Both the position numbers and the translations under genes were made by a program. Below, piece by piece: positions 23,192 to 31,033 of a DNA stretch of 34,753 nt; position 1 is the stretch's first letter, and each line of letters begins with the position of its first letter. The stretch is from positions 1 to 34,753 of the forward strand of contig JAQYLT010000024.1 of assembly GCA_028719885.1 (NCBI GenBank). Direction: 5' to 3'. Origin of the DNA: Bacillota bacterium. Its GTDB lineage: Bacteria > Bacillota > Clostridia > Oscillospirales > Oscillospiraceae. The notes under the pieces are model-generated. The model did no database searches, was not told the DNA's origin, and worked only from the letters and a program-made list of their open reading frames with translations.

Positions 23192-25606
23192 ATGGAGATA
23201 AAAGAGACAATCGAAATCTTGTCACTAGAGGAAAAAGCCGCCCTGCTCCAGGGTTGGAGCACCTGGACCACCTGGGACGGCACCCAAAAGGGTATCCCTG
23301 CCATCTTCCTCTCCGACGGCCCTCACGGGCTTCGCAAGCAGGCGGGAGCGGGAGATCATCTGGGTCTCAATGCCTCCATTCCTGCCATCTGCTTCCCCAC
23401 CGCTGCCACCATGGCCAACTCCTGGGATGCGGAATTGGGCGAGGAACTGGGCAGAGCGTTGGGCGAGGAAGCGGCGGCAAATGATGTTCATGTGGTTCTG
23501 GGCCCGGGACTGAATATGAAGCGTTCTCCTCTGTGCGGACGGAATTTTGAGTATTTCTCCGAAGACCCCTATCTTGCCGGCAAAATGGGTGCGGCCTATG
23601 TTCGCGGCATTCAGTCCGCCGGTACTGCCGCCTGTCCCAAGCACTTTGCTGTCAACTCCCAGGAGCTGCGGCGGATGTGCATGGATTCCGTTCTGGACGA
23701 GCGCACCCTGCGGGAAATCTATCTCACCGCCTTTGAAATCGCCGTAAAGGAAGGCAAGGCAAAGGCCATCATGTCCAGCTATAACCAGGTGAACGGCACC
23801 TACGCCAACGAAAATGCCCACCTGCTGACGGAGATTCTTCGGGAAGAATGGGGCTTTGACGGCTTCGTGGTCACAGACTGGGGCGGGGACAACGACCATA
23901 CCCAGGGCGTGAAGGCCGGTTCTAATCTGGTAATGCCCGTCCCCGGCCCGGACTGCGCCATTGGCCTTGTGAAGGCTGTGAAAGAGGGAAGAATCTCCGA
24001 AGCGGTGCTGGACGAGCGGGTGGGAGAGCTGCTGAAGCAGGTGTTCTCCCTGACGGAATCCGTGGCCGCGGCACCCAAAGCCTTCGATGTGGATGCCCAC
24101 CACGCCATTGCCGAAAAATGCGCGGAAGGCTCCATCGTTCTGCTGGACAATGACGGCATTCTCCCGATGAAGCAGGAGACCAAAACCGCCATCATCGGCG
24201 ACTTCGCCAAAGCACCCCGGTATCAGGGTGCAGGCTCCAGTCAGGTCAATCCCACAAAGCTGGACAATCTCTATGACTGCCTGGCTTCCGCCGGGGTGGA
24301 CATTACAGGCTATGCCCAGGGCTTTGATCGGAAAAATCCCCAGCCAAATCCGGGGATGATTGAGGAAGCAGTCCACCTTGCAAAGGAAGCGGAAATGGTT
24401 CTGCTCTGCGTGGGTCTGGACGAAATTCTGGAATCCGAAGGCATGGATCGGCTGCATATGGAGCTCTCCCAGAGTCAGCAGGCCCTGATTGATGCAGTGT
24501 CCAACGTCAACAAAAACATCATTCTGGTGCTCTCCGGCGGCGCTCCCTTCGTCATGCCGGAAAGGGACAAGTATCGTGCTGCCATCCATGGTTACCTGGG
24601 CGGTCAGGCCGGTGCCTCTGCCATGGCTAAGGCGCTGCTGGGTGAAATCAACCCCTCCGGCAAGCTGAATGAGACCTGGCCCCTGAAGCTGGAGGATAAC
24701 CCCTCCTATCCCTATTTCCCCAGTAAAGAGCGCACCGCCGAATACCGGGAAGGGCTGTACATCGGCTATCGCTATTACGATACCGCAAAGATAAACGTGC
24801 GCTATCCCTTTGGCTACGGTCTGAGCTACACCACGTTCCTTTATTCCGATATTTACGCAGACCAGAACCGTGTGACCTTTACCATCACTAACATTGGATC
24901 CCGGGATGGTGCGGAGATTGCCCAGGTGTACATTTCCTGCAAGAACGGTAAGGTCTTCCGCCCGAAGAAGGAGCTGAAAGGCTTTACGAAAGTGTTCCTA
25001 AAAGCGGGAGAGCGCAAAGAGGTGTCGGTAACTCTGGATGACAAAGCCTTCCGCTACTTCAATGTCAAGACCAACCGCTGGGAAGTGGAGACCGCCGACT
25101 ATGAAATCAGCGTGGGTGCCAGCGTGGCGGATATTCGCCTCACCAGTCAAATCCATGTGACCGGCACCAACGCTCCTATCCCTTACGATGCGATGCCCAG
25201 CTACGAAAGCGGCAACATCACTTCTGTTTCCGATGAAGAATTCAAAAAGCTTCTGAACCATGACATCCCGGATGGCAGTTGGAGCGGCGAGCTGACCAGG
25301 AACGATGCCATCTGTCAGCTCTACTACGCCAAAACCGGCATTGCCCGCTTCGCCTACAAAATCCTGACCCACCTGAAAAACAAGTCCGAGGCCAAGGGGA
25401 AACCCGATTTGAATATCCTGTTCATCTACAACATGCCCTTCCGTGCTATGGGCAAAATGTCCGGCGGCATGGTCAGCGACAAGATGGTGGACGATATTGT
25501 TTTCCTGGTCAACGGCCACTTCTTCCGTGGATTAGGCTGCCTGGTTGTGGACTTCTTCAAAAGCTTAAGTGCAAACAAAAGCTTTATGAAGAAATTAGAA
25601 AAATAA
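23192..25606 (+). CDS. Cytoplasmic GH3 beta-glucosidase-type enzyme
   Basis: This 804-residue GH3 enzyme has the usual domain order and no signal peptide. The barrel (1-~290) holds LSDGPHGLRKQ, KRSPLCGRNFEYFSEDP, CPKHFAVNSQE and the nucleophile Asp229 in VVTDWGGDND. The alpha/beta sandwich follows (~310-550), with LLDNDGILPM and YPFGYGLSYTTF. A fibronectin-III-like domain (~550-660) comes next, and an extra ~130-residue C-terminal region beginning SVSDEEFKKLLNHDIPDGSW is seen in many clostridial relatives. It should hydrolyse terminal beta-linked sugars from imported oligosaccharides. AAAAGGAG precedes the ATG. A 139-bp gap separates it from the symporter; I see no good promoter there. Confidence 0.9.
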   Translation: MEIKETIEILSLEEKAALLQGWSTWTTWDGTQKGIPAIFLSDGPHGLRKQAGAGDHLGLNASIPAICFPTAATMANSWDAELGEELGRALGEEAAANDVHVVLGPGLNMKRSPLCGRNFEYFSEDPYLAGKMGAAYVRGIQSAGTAACPKHFAVNSQELRRMCMDSVLDERTLREIYLTAFEIAVKEGKAKAIMSSYNQVNGTYANENAHLLTEILREEWGFDGFVVTDWGGDNDHTQGVKAGSNLVMPVPGPDCAIGLVKAVKEGRISEAVLDERVGELLKQVFSLTESVAAAPKAFDVDAHHAIAEKCAEGSIVLLDNDGILPMKQETKTAIIGDFAKAPRYQGAGSSQVNPTKLDNLYDCLASAGVDITGYAQGFDRKNPQPNPGMIEEAVHLAKEAEMVLLCVGLDEILESEGMDRLHMELSQSQQALIDAVSNVNKNIILVLSGGAPFVMPERDKYRAAIHGYLGGQAGASAMAKALLGEINPSGKLNETWPLKLEDNPSYPYFPSKERTAEYREGLYIGYRYYDTAKINVRYPFGYGLSYTTFLYSDIYADQNRVTFTITNIGSRDGAEIAQVYISCKNGKVFRPKKELKGFTKVFLKAGERKEVSVTLDDKAFRYFNVKTNRWEVETADYEISVGASVADIRLTSQIHVTGTNAPIPYDAMPSYESGNITSVSDEEFKKLLNHDIPDGSWSGELTRNDAICQLYYAKTGIARFAYKILTHLKNKSEAKGKPDLNILFIYNMPFRAMGKMSGGMVSDKMVDDIVFLVNGHFFRGLGCLVVDFFKSLSANKSFMKKLEK

Positions 25607-25677
25607 AACGATAAGATTATTTCCTAGAAAGAGAAAGTCCAAACGAAATAAATAGCTGCGGTTGAGAGCATCCTGTT

Positions 25678-25692
25678 TTGAAGCGCTTCCAA
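25678..25692. promoter_or_regulatory. LacI/CcpA-type operator-like palindrome
   Basis: TTGAAGCGCTTCCAA contains the 10-bp palindrome GAAGCGCTTC and resembles catabolite (cre) or LacI-family operators. It lies 71 bp downstream of the GH3 gene and 136 bp before the terminator, with no convincing gene to control. It may be a remnant of a lost regulator gene. Confidence 0.35.
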
Positions 25693-25827
25693 AAGATGAT
25701 TTGAAAGAGAATAGACACAGAAATGTATAAGAAGACAGGACTGCTGCGAATAAAATACATTCTATTCCGCAGGCCGCGTTTATTGCGAATCTGTCTTTTC
25801 CGAGAACCGCCCCCAAACAACCAATAC

Positions 25828-25877
25828 ACCCGGAGTAAGTTCCGAATTCATTCGGTACTTACTCCGGGTCTTTTTTT
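25828..25877 (+). terminator. Strong intrinsic terminator ending the glycan operon
   Basis: A 20-bp inverted repeat with one mismatch (25828-25847 with 25850-25869) is followed after one base by seven T residues. It lies 220 bp downstream of the GH3 gene. The intervening stretch 25607-25827 shows no convincing gene. Confidence 0.92.
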
Positions 25878-25995
25878 ATTGTCGAAAATCATCGATTGCC
25901 GTCGAATAGGTGCTCATGCCCCATATCTAGCCCGTCCGCCTCCAACAAATCTGTTCTTCGTCGAAAAAAGAATTGATTTGAAGGAGTTCGTGAAA

Positions 25996-26424
25996 ATGCA
26001 GCAATACGGAAAATACTACATCACGCTGAAGGGCGTTCACTACGAGGTCAGCCAGGAAGTGCATGATGCCTTCTATCAGGCAGAACGGCAGGAACGGTAC
26101 ATGGCAGAGAAAGACCAGAGCCACAATCTTGTGATATTGAACATATCGGGAATGGAGGAATTGGAAGAAGGGAGGAATCAGGAGCATCTGGCTTCCTCGC
26201 AGCATGGTATGGAAAGTGAGCTTATCAAGAAAGAAATGGTTGAGCACCTCCATCAATGCTTACAGATGCTGCCCAAAGCCGAGAGAGATTTAATCTATGC
26301 TATCTTTTATGAGGAAGAAACGGAGTCTAGCTATGCCGAGAGAGTTGGCCTGACTCAATCCGGGGTGAGCAGAAAATGTAAGATGATTTTGGCAAAATTG
26401 AAAAAGTTTATGAACAAATTATAA
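25996..26424 (+). CDS. Sigma-70 region-4-like protein of a mobile element
   Basis: This 142-residue protein has a charged N-terminal half (MQQYGKYYITLKGVHYEVSQ, then HDAFYQAERQERYMAEKD). Its C-terminal helix-turn-helix resembles sigma-70 region 4 (LPKAERDLIYAIFYEEE, then ERVGLTQSGVSRKCKMILAK). Proteins of this form are common on clostridial conjugative and mobilisable elements, where they are thought to act as accessory sigma factors. GAAGGAG at 25979-25985 supports either the ATG at 25996 or a GTG at 25990. The sequence upstream carries GTCGAA at 25881, 25901 and 25960, a possible operator. It lies upstream of the recombinase, which it may help to express. Confidence 0.72.
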   Translation: MQQYGKYYITLKGVHYEVSQEVHDAFYQAERQERYMAEKDQSHNLVILNISGMEELEEGRNQEHLASSQHGMESELIKKEMVEHLHQCLQMLPKAERDLIYAIFYEEETESSYAERVGLTQSGVSRKCKMILAKLKKFMNKL

Positions 26425-26502
26425 ATTTTGCTCAGATTCACTCATATTTTTCCTCTGAGTTCGGCTTAATTAGTGAAGGGGTTTTTACCGCTTCTCTGAA
26501 TC

Positions 26503-26530
26503 TTGACAAATGAATCGTTCGTGGTAACAG
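26503..26530 (+). promoter_or_regulatory. Candidate promoter of the structured RNA
   Basis: A perfect -35 TTGACA (26503-26508) is followed after 16 bp by a poor -10, TAACAG (26525-26530). The predicted start is about 26537, just before the first helix of the structured region. The weak -10 makes this uncertain. Confidence 0.45.
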
Positions 26531-26536
26531 GAACAC

Positions 26537-26850
26537 AAAACTACAAGCAGCACTTCAGGAGCGTCGCCGGGACGATGGAGGTCACTGGGAGGTGAATTTT
26601 GACACTCCATCCGAGCGAATCAACGCAGCCGAAACGCCCGCCTTGGCAAGCGGGTATGCCGTGACCTTGTAGTGGATAAAGATACTTGCTCACGCTCTCC
26701 CACAGACTTGGGGGAAGCCCTGGAGCTTACGCCGGCCTTTCTGGGCAGCGGAGCTCTGGAGCTATGATGGCTTTGCCAAAGGCCGCCTGTACCACGCCCA
26801 CCGTCAGGGGCGGAAAGAAATGTGACGGGGAATCTTCGGATTCCATAAGG
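26537..26850 (+). ncRNA. Candidate structured RNA in the mobile element
   Basis: No gene is evident in 26425-27059, but the region is rich in complementary segments. CTACAA (26541-26546) with TTGTAG (26667-26672) stacks directly on GGTCAC (26580-26585) with GTGACC (26661-26666). This encloses hairpins CGTC/GACG (26562-26574), GGAG(G)TG/CACTCC (26588-26608) and CCCGC/GCGGG (26637-26654). A second domain has TCTCCC/GGGGGA (26696-26715), CGGCCTTT/AAAGGCCG (26733-26785), CCGTCA/TGACGG (26801-26828) and GGAATC-TTCG-GATTCC (26829-26844), which carries a stable UUCG loop. I do not recognise a named RNA class. It could be a leader controlling the recombinase or an independent RNA. Confidence 0.5.
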
Positions 26851-26859
26851 CGTTGAAAC

Positions 26860-26922
26860 GAAAACGCTGTCCCACGAGTTGCTGTTGTTTATTTGAAACC
26901 AAATGGATGGCACAGCGTTTTC
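26860..26922. repeat. 11-bp inverted repeat
   Basis: GAAAACGCTGT (26860-26870) and ACAGCGTTTTC (26912-26922) are perfectly complementary across a 41-bp spacer. It directly precedes the cruciform at 26921. It may be a recombinase or regulator binding site or part of the structured RNA. Confidence 0.5.
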
Positions 26923-26979
26923 AAAGTCAGATGCCGTGCGCTGGGGGAGGAATTTCCCAGCGCATTCATGTGACTTTGA
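26921..26979. repeat. Two-tier cruciform upstream of tnpW and recombinase
   Basis: An outer 9-bp perfect stem (TCAAAGTCA, 26921-26929, with TGACTTTGA, 26971-26979) encloses an inner 9-bp perfect stem (TGCGCTGGG, 26937-26945, with CCCAGCGCA, 26956-26964). The inner loop contains GGAGG (26946-26950). It lies 80 bp before the TnpW-like gene. It might act as an attenuator or as a recombination-related site; neither is demonstrated. Confidence 0.6.
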
Positions 26980-27059
26980 GAGGAAGAAACACAACGGGGG
27001 AATAACTTTTCCATTCTCCTGGAAAACTAAGGCAGCAATAGAATGGAGGAAACAAGAAC

Positions 27060-27248
27060 ATGCAAGAGCTGCAAATCAACCAAACCACTTATAGGATTCA
27101 GCGTGTCTTTACGGGGAGCAGGACTTCTGCGGATCTTGTTGCCCAGCGCCTGAAAGAATCCTCCCGCCAAGTATTACCGTTGACAGCCCCGGCTACTATT
27201 TCGTATAATACAGGCGGAAACCCATCTGTTGTAAGGAGCGTTGAATGA
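27060..27248 (+). CDS. TnpW-like small transposon protein
   Basis: This 62-residue protein (MQELQINQTTYRIQRVFTGS and so on) resembles small TnpW-type proteins encoded just before large serine recombinases on clostridial elements, which share a 'TTYRVxxVFxG' core. The C-terminal half is low in recognisable motifs. A strong GGAGG lies before the ATG. Its TGA overlaps the recombinase start (ATGA at 27245-27248), so the two are translationally coupled. Its exact role in recombination or regulation is not known to me. Confidence 0.65.
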   Translation: MQELQINQTTYRIQRVFTGSRTSADLVAQRLKESSRQVLPLTAPATISYNTGGNPSVVRSVE

Positions 27249-29023
27249 GAACAAATCCTGCAATGCAGATGACAGCACCGTTGCCCTATTCCACTGCGAA
27301 AAGGAGGTCGTCCAGCAAAACACCACGCCTGGCCATGGCCTATGCCTACTACCGTCTTTCTCAGGAAGAAGCCAAGGAAGGACAATCTTCCAGTATCTTG
27401 AATCAGGAAAAAATCGTCAGGGATTACTGCGCCCGCAATGACATTGTGCTTCTGGAATCCTTTGTGGATGATGGCTGGTCCGGCGGCAATTTTCAGCGTC
27501 CCGGCTTTCAGAAAATGATGAAAGCCTTGGAATCAGGAAAAGCCAATATGGTCATCACCAAAGACCTTTCCCGTCTTGGCCGTGATATGCGGGAATCCAG
27601 TTATTATGCGGAGCAGTTTTTCCCGGAGCACCAGATTCACTATATTGCCATCGCCGACAACTTTGACTCGGAGCTGGAAAACGTTATGGCACCGTTCCAG
27701 TTTGCCATGAACGAGGTGTACCTCCGGGACGGCTCCCGGAAGGTCAGAGATGTGCTCAAGATGAAGCGGAGCAAAGGCGAATATTGCGCCTGCCCGCCAT
27801 TTGGCTACAAGAAAGACCCCAAGGACAAGAATCAACTCATCCCGGACGAAGAAACCGCACCAATCGTCAGGCGGATTTTTGAGCGCTCCGCCAGCGGGAA
27901 ATCCTGCATCGCCATTGCCCAGGAGCTGACGGATTCCGGTGCCATTACGCCGCTGAAATACCGTGTTCTCTATCGTGACAATTTCAGCGATTCCGGGGCC
28001 GCCCGAGCCACTGACTGCTGGAATTACACCACGGTCAAGAGGATCATCAAGAATCAGGTCTATTTGGGAAACACCATCCTGGGAAAATCACGAAAGGCCA
28101 GCCTGAAATCCAAAAAGAAAATCCCCGTCCCCAAAGAGGATTGGGTCGTCACCGAGGGAACCCACGAACCCCTTGTTGACAGGGAAACCTTTGAAAAAGC
28201 CCAGACCAATTTAGGGAAGGGGAACCGAGACTATCGCCGGTATGACCAGGTCCGCAAAAGCATTTTTGGCGGAATTGCGGTCTGCGGACGATGCGGCTAT
28301 TCCCTTTGTTCCTCCGGCACCGTCTATAAGGGGGAGCGGGAGAAATATTGGTTTCTCTCCTGCAACCACAAGAGCAAGCGATTTGAAAACCCGTGTGAGG
28401 GTGTGAACATCAAGTATTCCGACATTCTGGAATTGGTTCGTCAGGACTTAAACAGCCTGATCAGCCTCACGGATGAACAAGTGGATGTCCTGGTCAACAA
28501 AGTGCTGGAGGAAATGAGCGATGCTTCCGCGGAACAGATTCGGATGAACAAGCTGGAAAAATCCCAGGCCCGGCTGAAGGTTATCAACAAGACCATTGAA
28601 AAGCTGTATCTCGATAATGCTGAAGGAAAGCTGTCGGACAGCCGGTTGGAAAGCATGGTGGGCAGTCTGGAAAAGGAGGCTTTCAGCCTGGAGGCCGCTC
28701 TGGAATCGCTCAGTGTTCCCACAGTTGGGGATGAGATTCGCTCTAACTATGAGAAATTCTTCGCGCTTGCCAAACAGTATTCCTGCATCGAGACCCTGGA
28801 TCGGGACACCCTGCTCACCTTCATCGAGAGAATCGTCGTCGGGCCGAAGGTTCTTCCGGAGGGCTATGTGAAGGCACCGAGGAAGAATGCCTCTTACCAG
28901 CAAAACGTAACAATTTACTACAAATTTATAGGAACTCTTCCTAATATCAGACCTGTTCAGAACTTTCCGCCTCAGCTTGACAGTGCCGAAAATGCTGCAA
29001 AAAACGGAGGGTTCACGATGTAA
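27245..29023 (+). CDS. Large serine recombinase (TnpX/TndX-like)
   Basis: This 592-residue site-specific recombinase would integrate and excise the element. The resolvase domain (~30-185) carries the catalytic Ser39 in YYRLSQEEAK and the conserved VITKDLSRLGRDM. A recombinase domain follows (~200-310), then a zinc-ribbon (CGRCGYSLC through SCNHKSKRFENPC), a coiled coil rich in Leu/Lys/Glu (~410-480) and a DUF4368-like C-terminus (FIERIVVGPKVL, then VTIYYKFIG). AAGGAG at 27232 and the 4-bp overlap with the upstream gene support the ATG at 27245. The product carries about 30 extra basic residues before the resolvase domain; a start at Met31 would remove them but lacks a well-spaced ribosome site. 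All motifs appear intact. Confidence 0.92.
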   Translation: MRTNPAMQMTAPLPYSTAKRRSSSKTPRLAMAYAYYRLSQEEAKEGQSSSILNQEKIVRDYCARNDIVLLESFVDDGWSGGNFQRPGFQKMMKALESGKANMVITKDLSRLGRDMRESSYYAEQFFPEHQIHYIAIADNFDSELENVMAPFQFAMNEVYLRDGSRKVRDVLKMKRSKGEYCACPPFGYKKDPKDKNQLIPDEETAPIVRRIFERSASGKSCIAIAQELTDSGAITPLKYRVLYRDNFSDSGAARATDCWNYTTVKRIIKNQVYLGNTILGKSRKASLKSKKKIPVPKEDWVVTEGTHEPLVDRETFEKAQTNLGKGNRDYRRYDQVRKSIFGGIAVCGRCGYSLCSSGTVYKGEREKYWFLSCNHKSKRFENPCEGVNIKYSDILELVRQDLNSLISLTDEQVDVLVNKVLEEMSDASAEQIRMNKLEKSQARLKVINKTIEKLYLDNAEGKLSDSRLESMVGSLEKEAFSLEAALESLSVPTVGDEIRSNYEKFFALAKQYSCIETLDRDTLLTFIERIVVGPKVLPEGYVKAPRKNASYQQNVTIYYKFIGTLPNIRPVQNFPPQLDSAENAAKNGGFTM

Positions 29024-29034
29024 AAGAGACATCA

Positions 29035-29157
29035 AAGGAGGTTGGCGTGAACCTGAAGGACGGCTACAACGGTGACCTGACCTCCCGCGAGGCCGGCTCC
29101 ATCGGCGGCCAGATGGTCAAGAAAATGATTGAGTCCTACGAGCAGGGCTTGCAGTAA
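29035..29157 (+). pseudogene. Truncated alpha/beta-type small acid-soluble spore protein
   Basis: The frame reads KEVGVNLKDGYNGDLTSREA, then GSIGGQMVKKMIESYEQGLQ and a TAA at 29155-29157. The GSIGGxMVKxMIxxxEQ pattern is the conserved C-terminal half of DNA-binding alpha/beta SASPs of spores. The N-terminal half is missing: upstream the frame runs into the recombinase gene. The coding sequence for KEV happens to form AAAGGAGG 5 nt before a GTG at 29047, so a 36-residue fragment could still be translated. I infer that the mobile element removed or displaced the front of the gene. Confidence 0.75.
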
Positions 29158-29163
29158 CTGCCA

Positions 29164-29203
29164 CGGCGCGGATGGCCAAATGGGGCTGTCCGCGCTGCTT
29201 TTT
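29164..29203 (+). terminator. Terminator of the spore-protein gene
   Basis: CGGCGCGGA (near 29164-29172) pairs with TCCGCGCTG (29189-29197), with an inner GGCC/GGGGC extension. TTTTT at 29199-29203 follows. It lies 7 bp after the SASP stop and is probably that gene's native terminator. Confidence 0.65.
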
Positions 29204-29280
29204 GGAGAAAACGCATAGGGACGGCCGGAGAATGGAGCCACTTTTCTATATTAAGAAATTTCAAACTTTTCTCGCCTTTC

Positions 29281-29309
29281 TTGCATTTCTCGTTGTGATA
29301 TGCTATAAT
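29281..29309 (+). promoter_or_regulatory. Sigma-A promoter with extended -10
   Basis: TTGCAT (29281-29286), a 17-bp spacer and TATAAT (29304-29309) preceded by TGC form a strong extended -10 promoter. It should drive the lipoprotein gene at 29347. Confidence 0.8.
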
Positions 29310-29346
29310 TTCTGGAAATTGTGTATTTACCGGAGGCATCTGCTGG

Positions 29347-30930
29347 ATGAAACCGTTTCGTATTTTGATCGCCCTTATGCTGCTCTGCCTGGGACTCACT
29401 GGCTGCGCGGAGCTCTTCCCGAAATCAGGCCAGAATGTGAATCAGCCCCCGGTGACAGCCGGGGTGGATGAAACGGGCTCCGTCCTGCCGGAGGAGTGGA
29501 ATGTGACCACCCAGCCCACCGACAAGCTGACGGTGGAGGAGCTTTCCATGGTGGTGACGGAAAGGACCATCCGGGAGCTGGAGGAATATCCCAATCTGAA
29601 AAAGCTGGACCTGTCCGGCAGCACCTGCTACACCGCCATCATGGTCTACATCCAGAATCATCCCCAGGTGGAGGTCACCTATTCCGTGGATTTGGGCAGC
29701 ACCTGGGCCGCTGACTGGGTGGAGCATGTGTCCCTGCCTGCCGACGGGGTGACTTTTCCCATTTTGCGGAACAATCTGATCTATCTGTCTAATCTGAAAA
29801 CCCTCCACCTGCCCAGCACCCAGCTGAGTTATTCGGAAATTCAGGCCCTGCGAAATTCCTATCCCCAGCTGGAAATCACCTACACCGTGGGCTTCCGGGG
29901 GATGGAATTTGATGAGGCCACGGAGAGTGTGGACCTTTCCGGCATGACCGTGGGGGAGATTTCCTCGGTAATCGGTATGCTGGAAAGCCTGCCCAACCTG
30001 AACTATGTGGAGCTGATGAATGCCTCCGGAAGCTGCGACCTGTCCAAGCAGGATGTGCGCCAGTTGGTAGAGGCGGCCCCCACCGTCCGGTTCCACTATG
30101 TGTTCAGCCTCTTCGGCCGGACGGTTTCTACCACCGACGAGGTGATTGAGTTCCAGAAGCTCAGCCTCAACACCGGCCATGAGACGGAAATCCGGGAGGC
30201 CCTCAGCATCATGGCCCCCGGCTCCAGCCTGATTCTGGACCGCTGCGGCCTGAGCAGCGAATTCCTGGACTCCATCCGTCAGGATTACGACAATGTGGAT
30301 TTGGTGTGGCGGGTGTACTTCGGCACAAACGGGCAGTATTCCACCCTGACCAACGACGATACCATCCGGGCGGTTTACAACGTCACCGACGACACCGTCT
30401 ACGAGATGCGCTACCTCCGCAGTGCCAAATACATCGACATGGGCCACAACGACACCCTCACGGACCTGAGCTTTCTGGCCTTCATGCCGGACCTGGAGAT
30501 TCTCATTCTCTCCGGCTCCGCGGCGTCGGACCTGTCCGGTATTGAAAACTGCAAGAAGCTGGAATTCCTGGAGCTGGCCAACTGCCTGAAGCTGTCGGAT
30601 ATTTCCCCCCTGGCCGGGTGTTCCAGCCTGAAATATCTGAATATCTGCTACACCAAGGTCAGCAGCCTGATGCCCCTGGATGGATTGGATATTCAGAACC
30701 TGTTCTGCAAGCAGACCCGGGTGAGCGCCGAGGAGCAGAAGCAGTACAAGGAGATTCACGAGGGAACCGTGGCGGTTTTTTCCGGCAAGGACCCCTACGC
30801 CGGTGCCGGTTGGCGGTATGTGGATAATGGCTACACCTATACGGAGTTCTATAAAAAGGTCCGGGAGGTTTTCGACTTGGACGAAGTCGATGCCCGGCTG
30901 CGGGCCCAGCAGGCGGCGGAAAACAAATAA
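29347..30930 (+). CDS. Leucine-rich-repeat-like lipoprotein
   Basis: This 527-residue protein has a lipoprotein signal (ALMLLCLGLTGC, lipobox LTGC at about residue 20) and should be surface-exposed. The mature part contains leucine-rich-like units with regular 'LxxLxLxxS' spacing, such as YPNLKKLDLSGSTCYTAI and PNLNYVELMNASGSCDLS. The clearest units lie at about 375-450 (FMPDLEILILSGSAASDLSG, KKLEFLELANCLKLSDISPL, SSLKYLNICYTKVSSL). The end (YTEFYKKVREVFDLDEVDAR) is helical. Such repeats usually bind proteins; the partner is unknown. GGAGG precedes the ATG, and a strong promoter lies at 29281. Confidence 0.82.
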   Translation: MKPFRILIALMLLCLGLTGCAELFPKSGQNVNQPPVTAGVDETGSVLPEEWNVTTQPTDKLTVEELSMVVTERTIRELEEYPNLKKLDLSGSTCYTAIMVYIQNHPQVEVTYSVDLGSTWAADWVEHVSLPADGVTFPILRNNLIYLSNLKTLHLPSTQLSYSEIQALRNSYPQLEITYTVGFRGMEFDEATESVDLSGMTVGEISSVIGMLESLPNLNYVELMNASGSCDLSKQDVRQLVEAAPTVRFHYVFSLFGRTVSTTDEVIEFQKLSLNTGHETEIREALSIMAPGSSLILDRCGLSSEFLDSIRQDYDNVDLVWRVYFGTNGQYSTLTNDDTIRAVYNVTDDTVYEMRYLRSAKYIDMGHNDTLTDLSFLAFMPDLEILILSGSAASDLSGIENCKKLEFLELANCLKLSDISPLAGCSSLKYLNICYTKVSSLMPLDGLDIQNLFCKQTRVSAEEQKQYKEIHEGTVAVFSGKDPYAGAGWRYVDNGYTYTEFYKKVREVFDLDEVDARLRAQQAAENK

Positions 30931-31033
30931 ACCATCCTACCGGGCCGGACTGTTCTCTGGTCCGGTTTCGGCCTTTCTGGATGGCTCATCCCTGGACCGG
31001 CGGGGAAATCAGAATAAGGAAAGAGGAAAAAGC

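Larger units (their letters stand above)
25990..29030 (+). mobile_element. Recombination module of an integrative element (right end)
   Basis: A sigma-like factor, a structured non-coding stretch, a TnpW-like small protein and a large serine recombinase lie in series. This set is typical of one end of clostridial integrative or mobilisable elements. The recombinase stop lies about 12 bp before a spore-protein gene that has lost its front half, so the right junction is probably near 29024-29034. No matching left junction or spore-protein N-terminus is visible in the window, so the full extent is unknown. Confidence 0.55.

Noticed and set aside
25723..25995. N-terminal extension of the sigma-like protein starting at 25723
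   Set aside because: It would run through a strong intrinsic terminator; the basic, Pro-rich sequence is not protein-like and a good ribosome site lies at 25979.
26620..26994. Minus-strand 124-codon open frame in the non-coding stretch
   Set aside because: Composition is low-complexity (Ser/Arg/Pro), no ribosome site or domain is seen, and the region is explained better by RNA structure.
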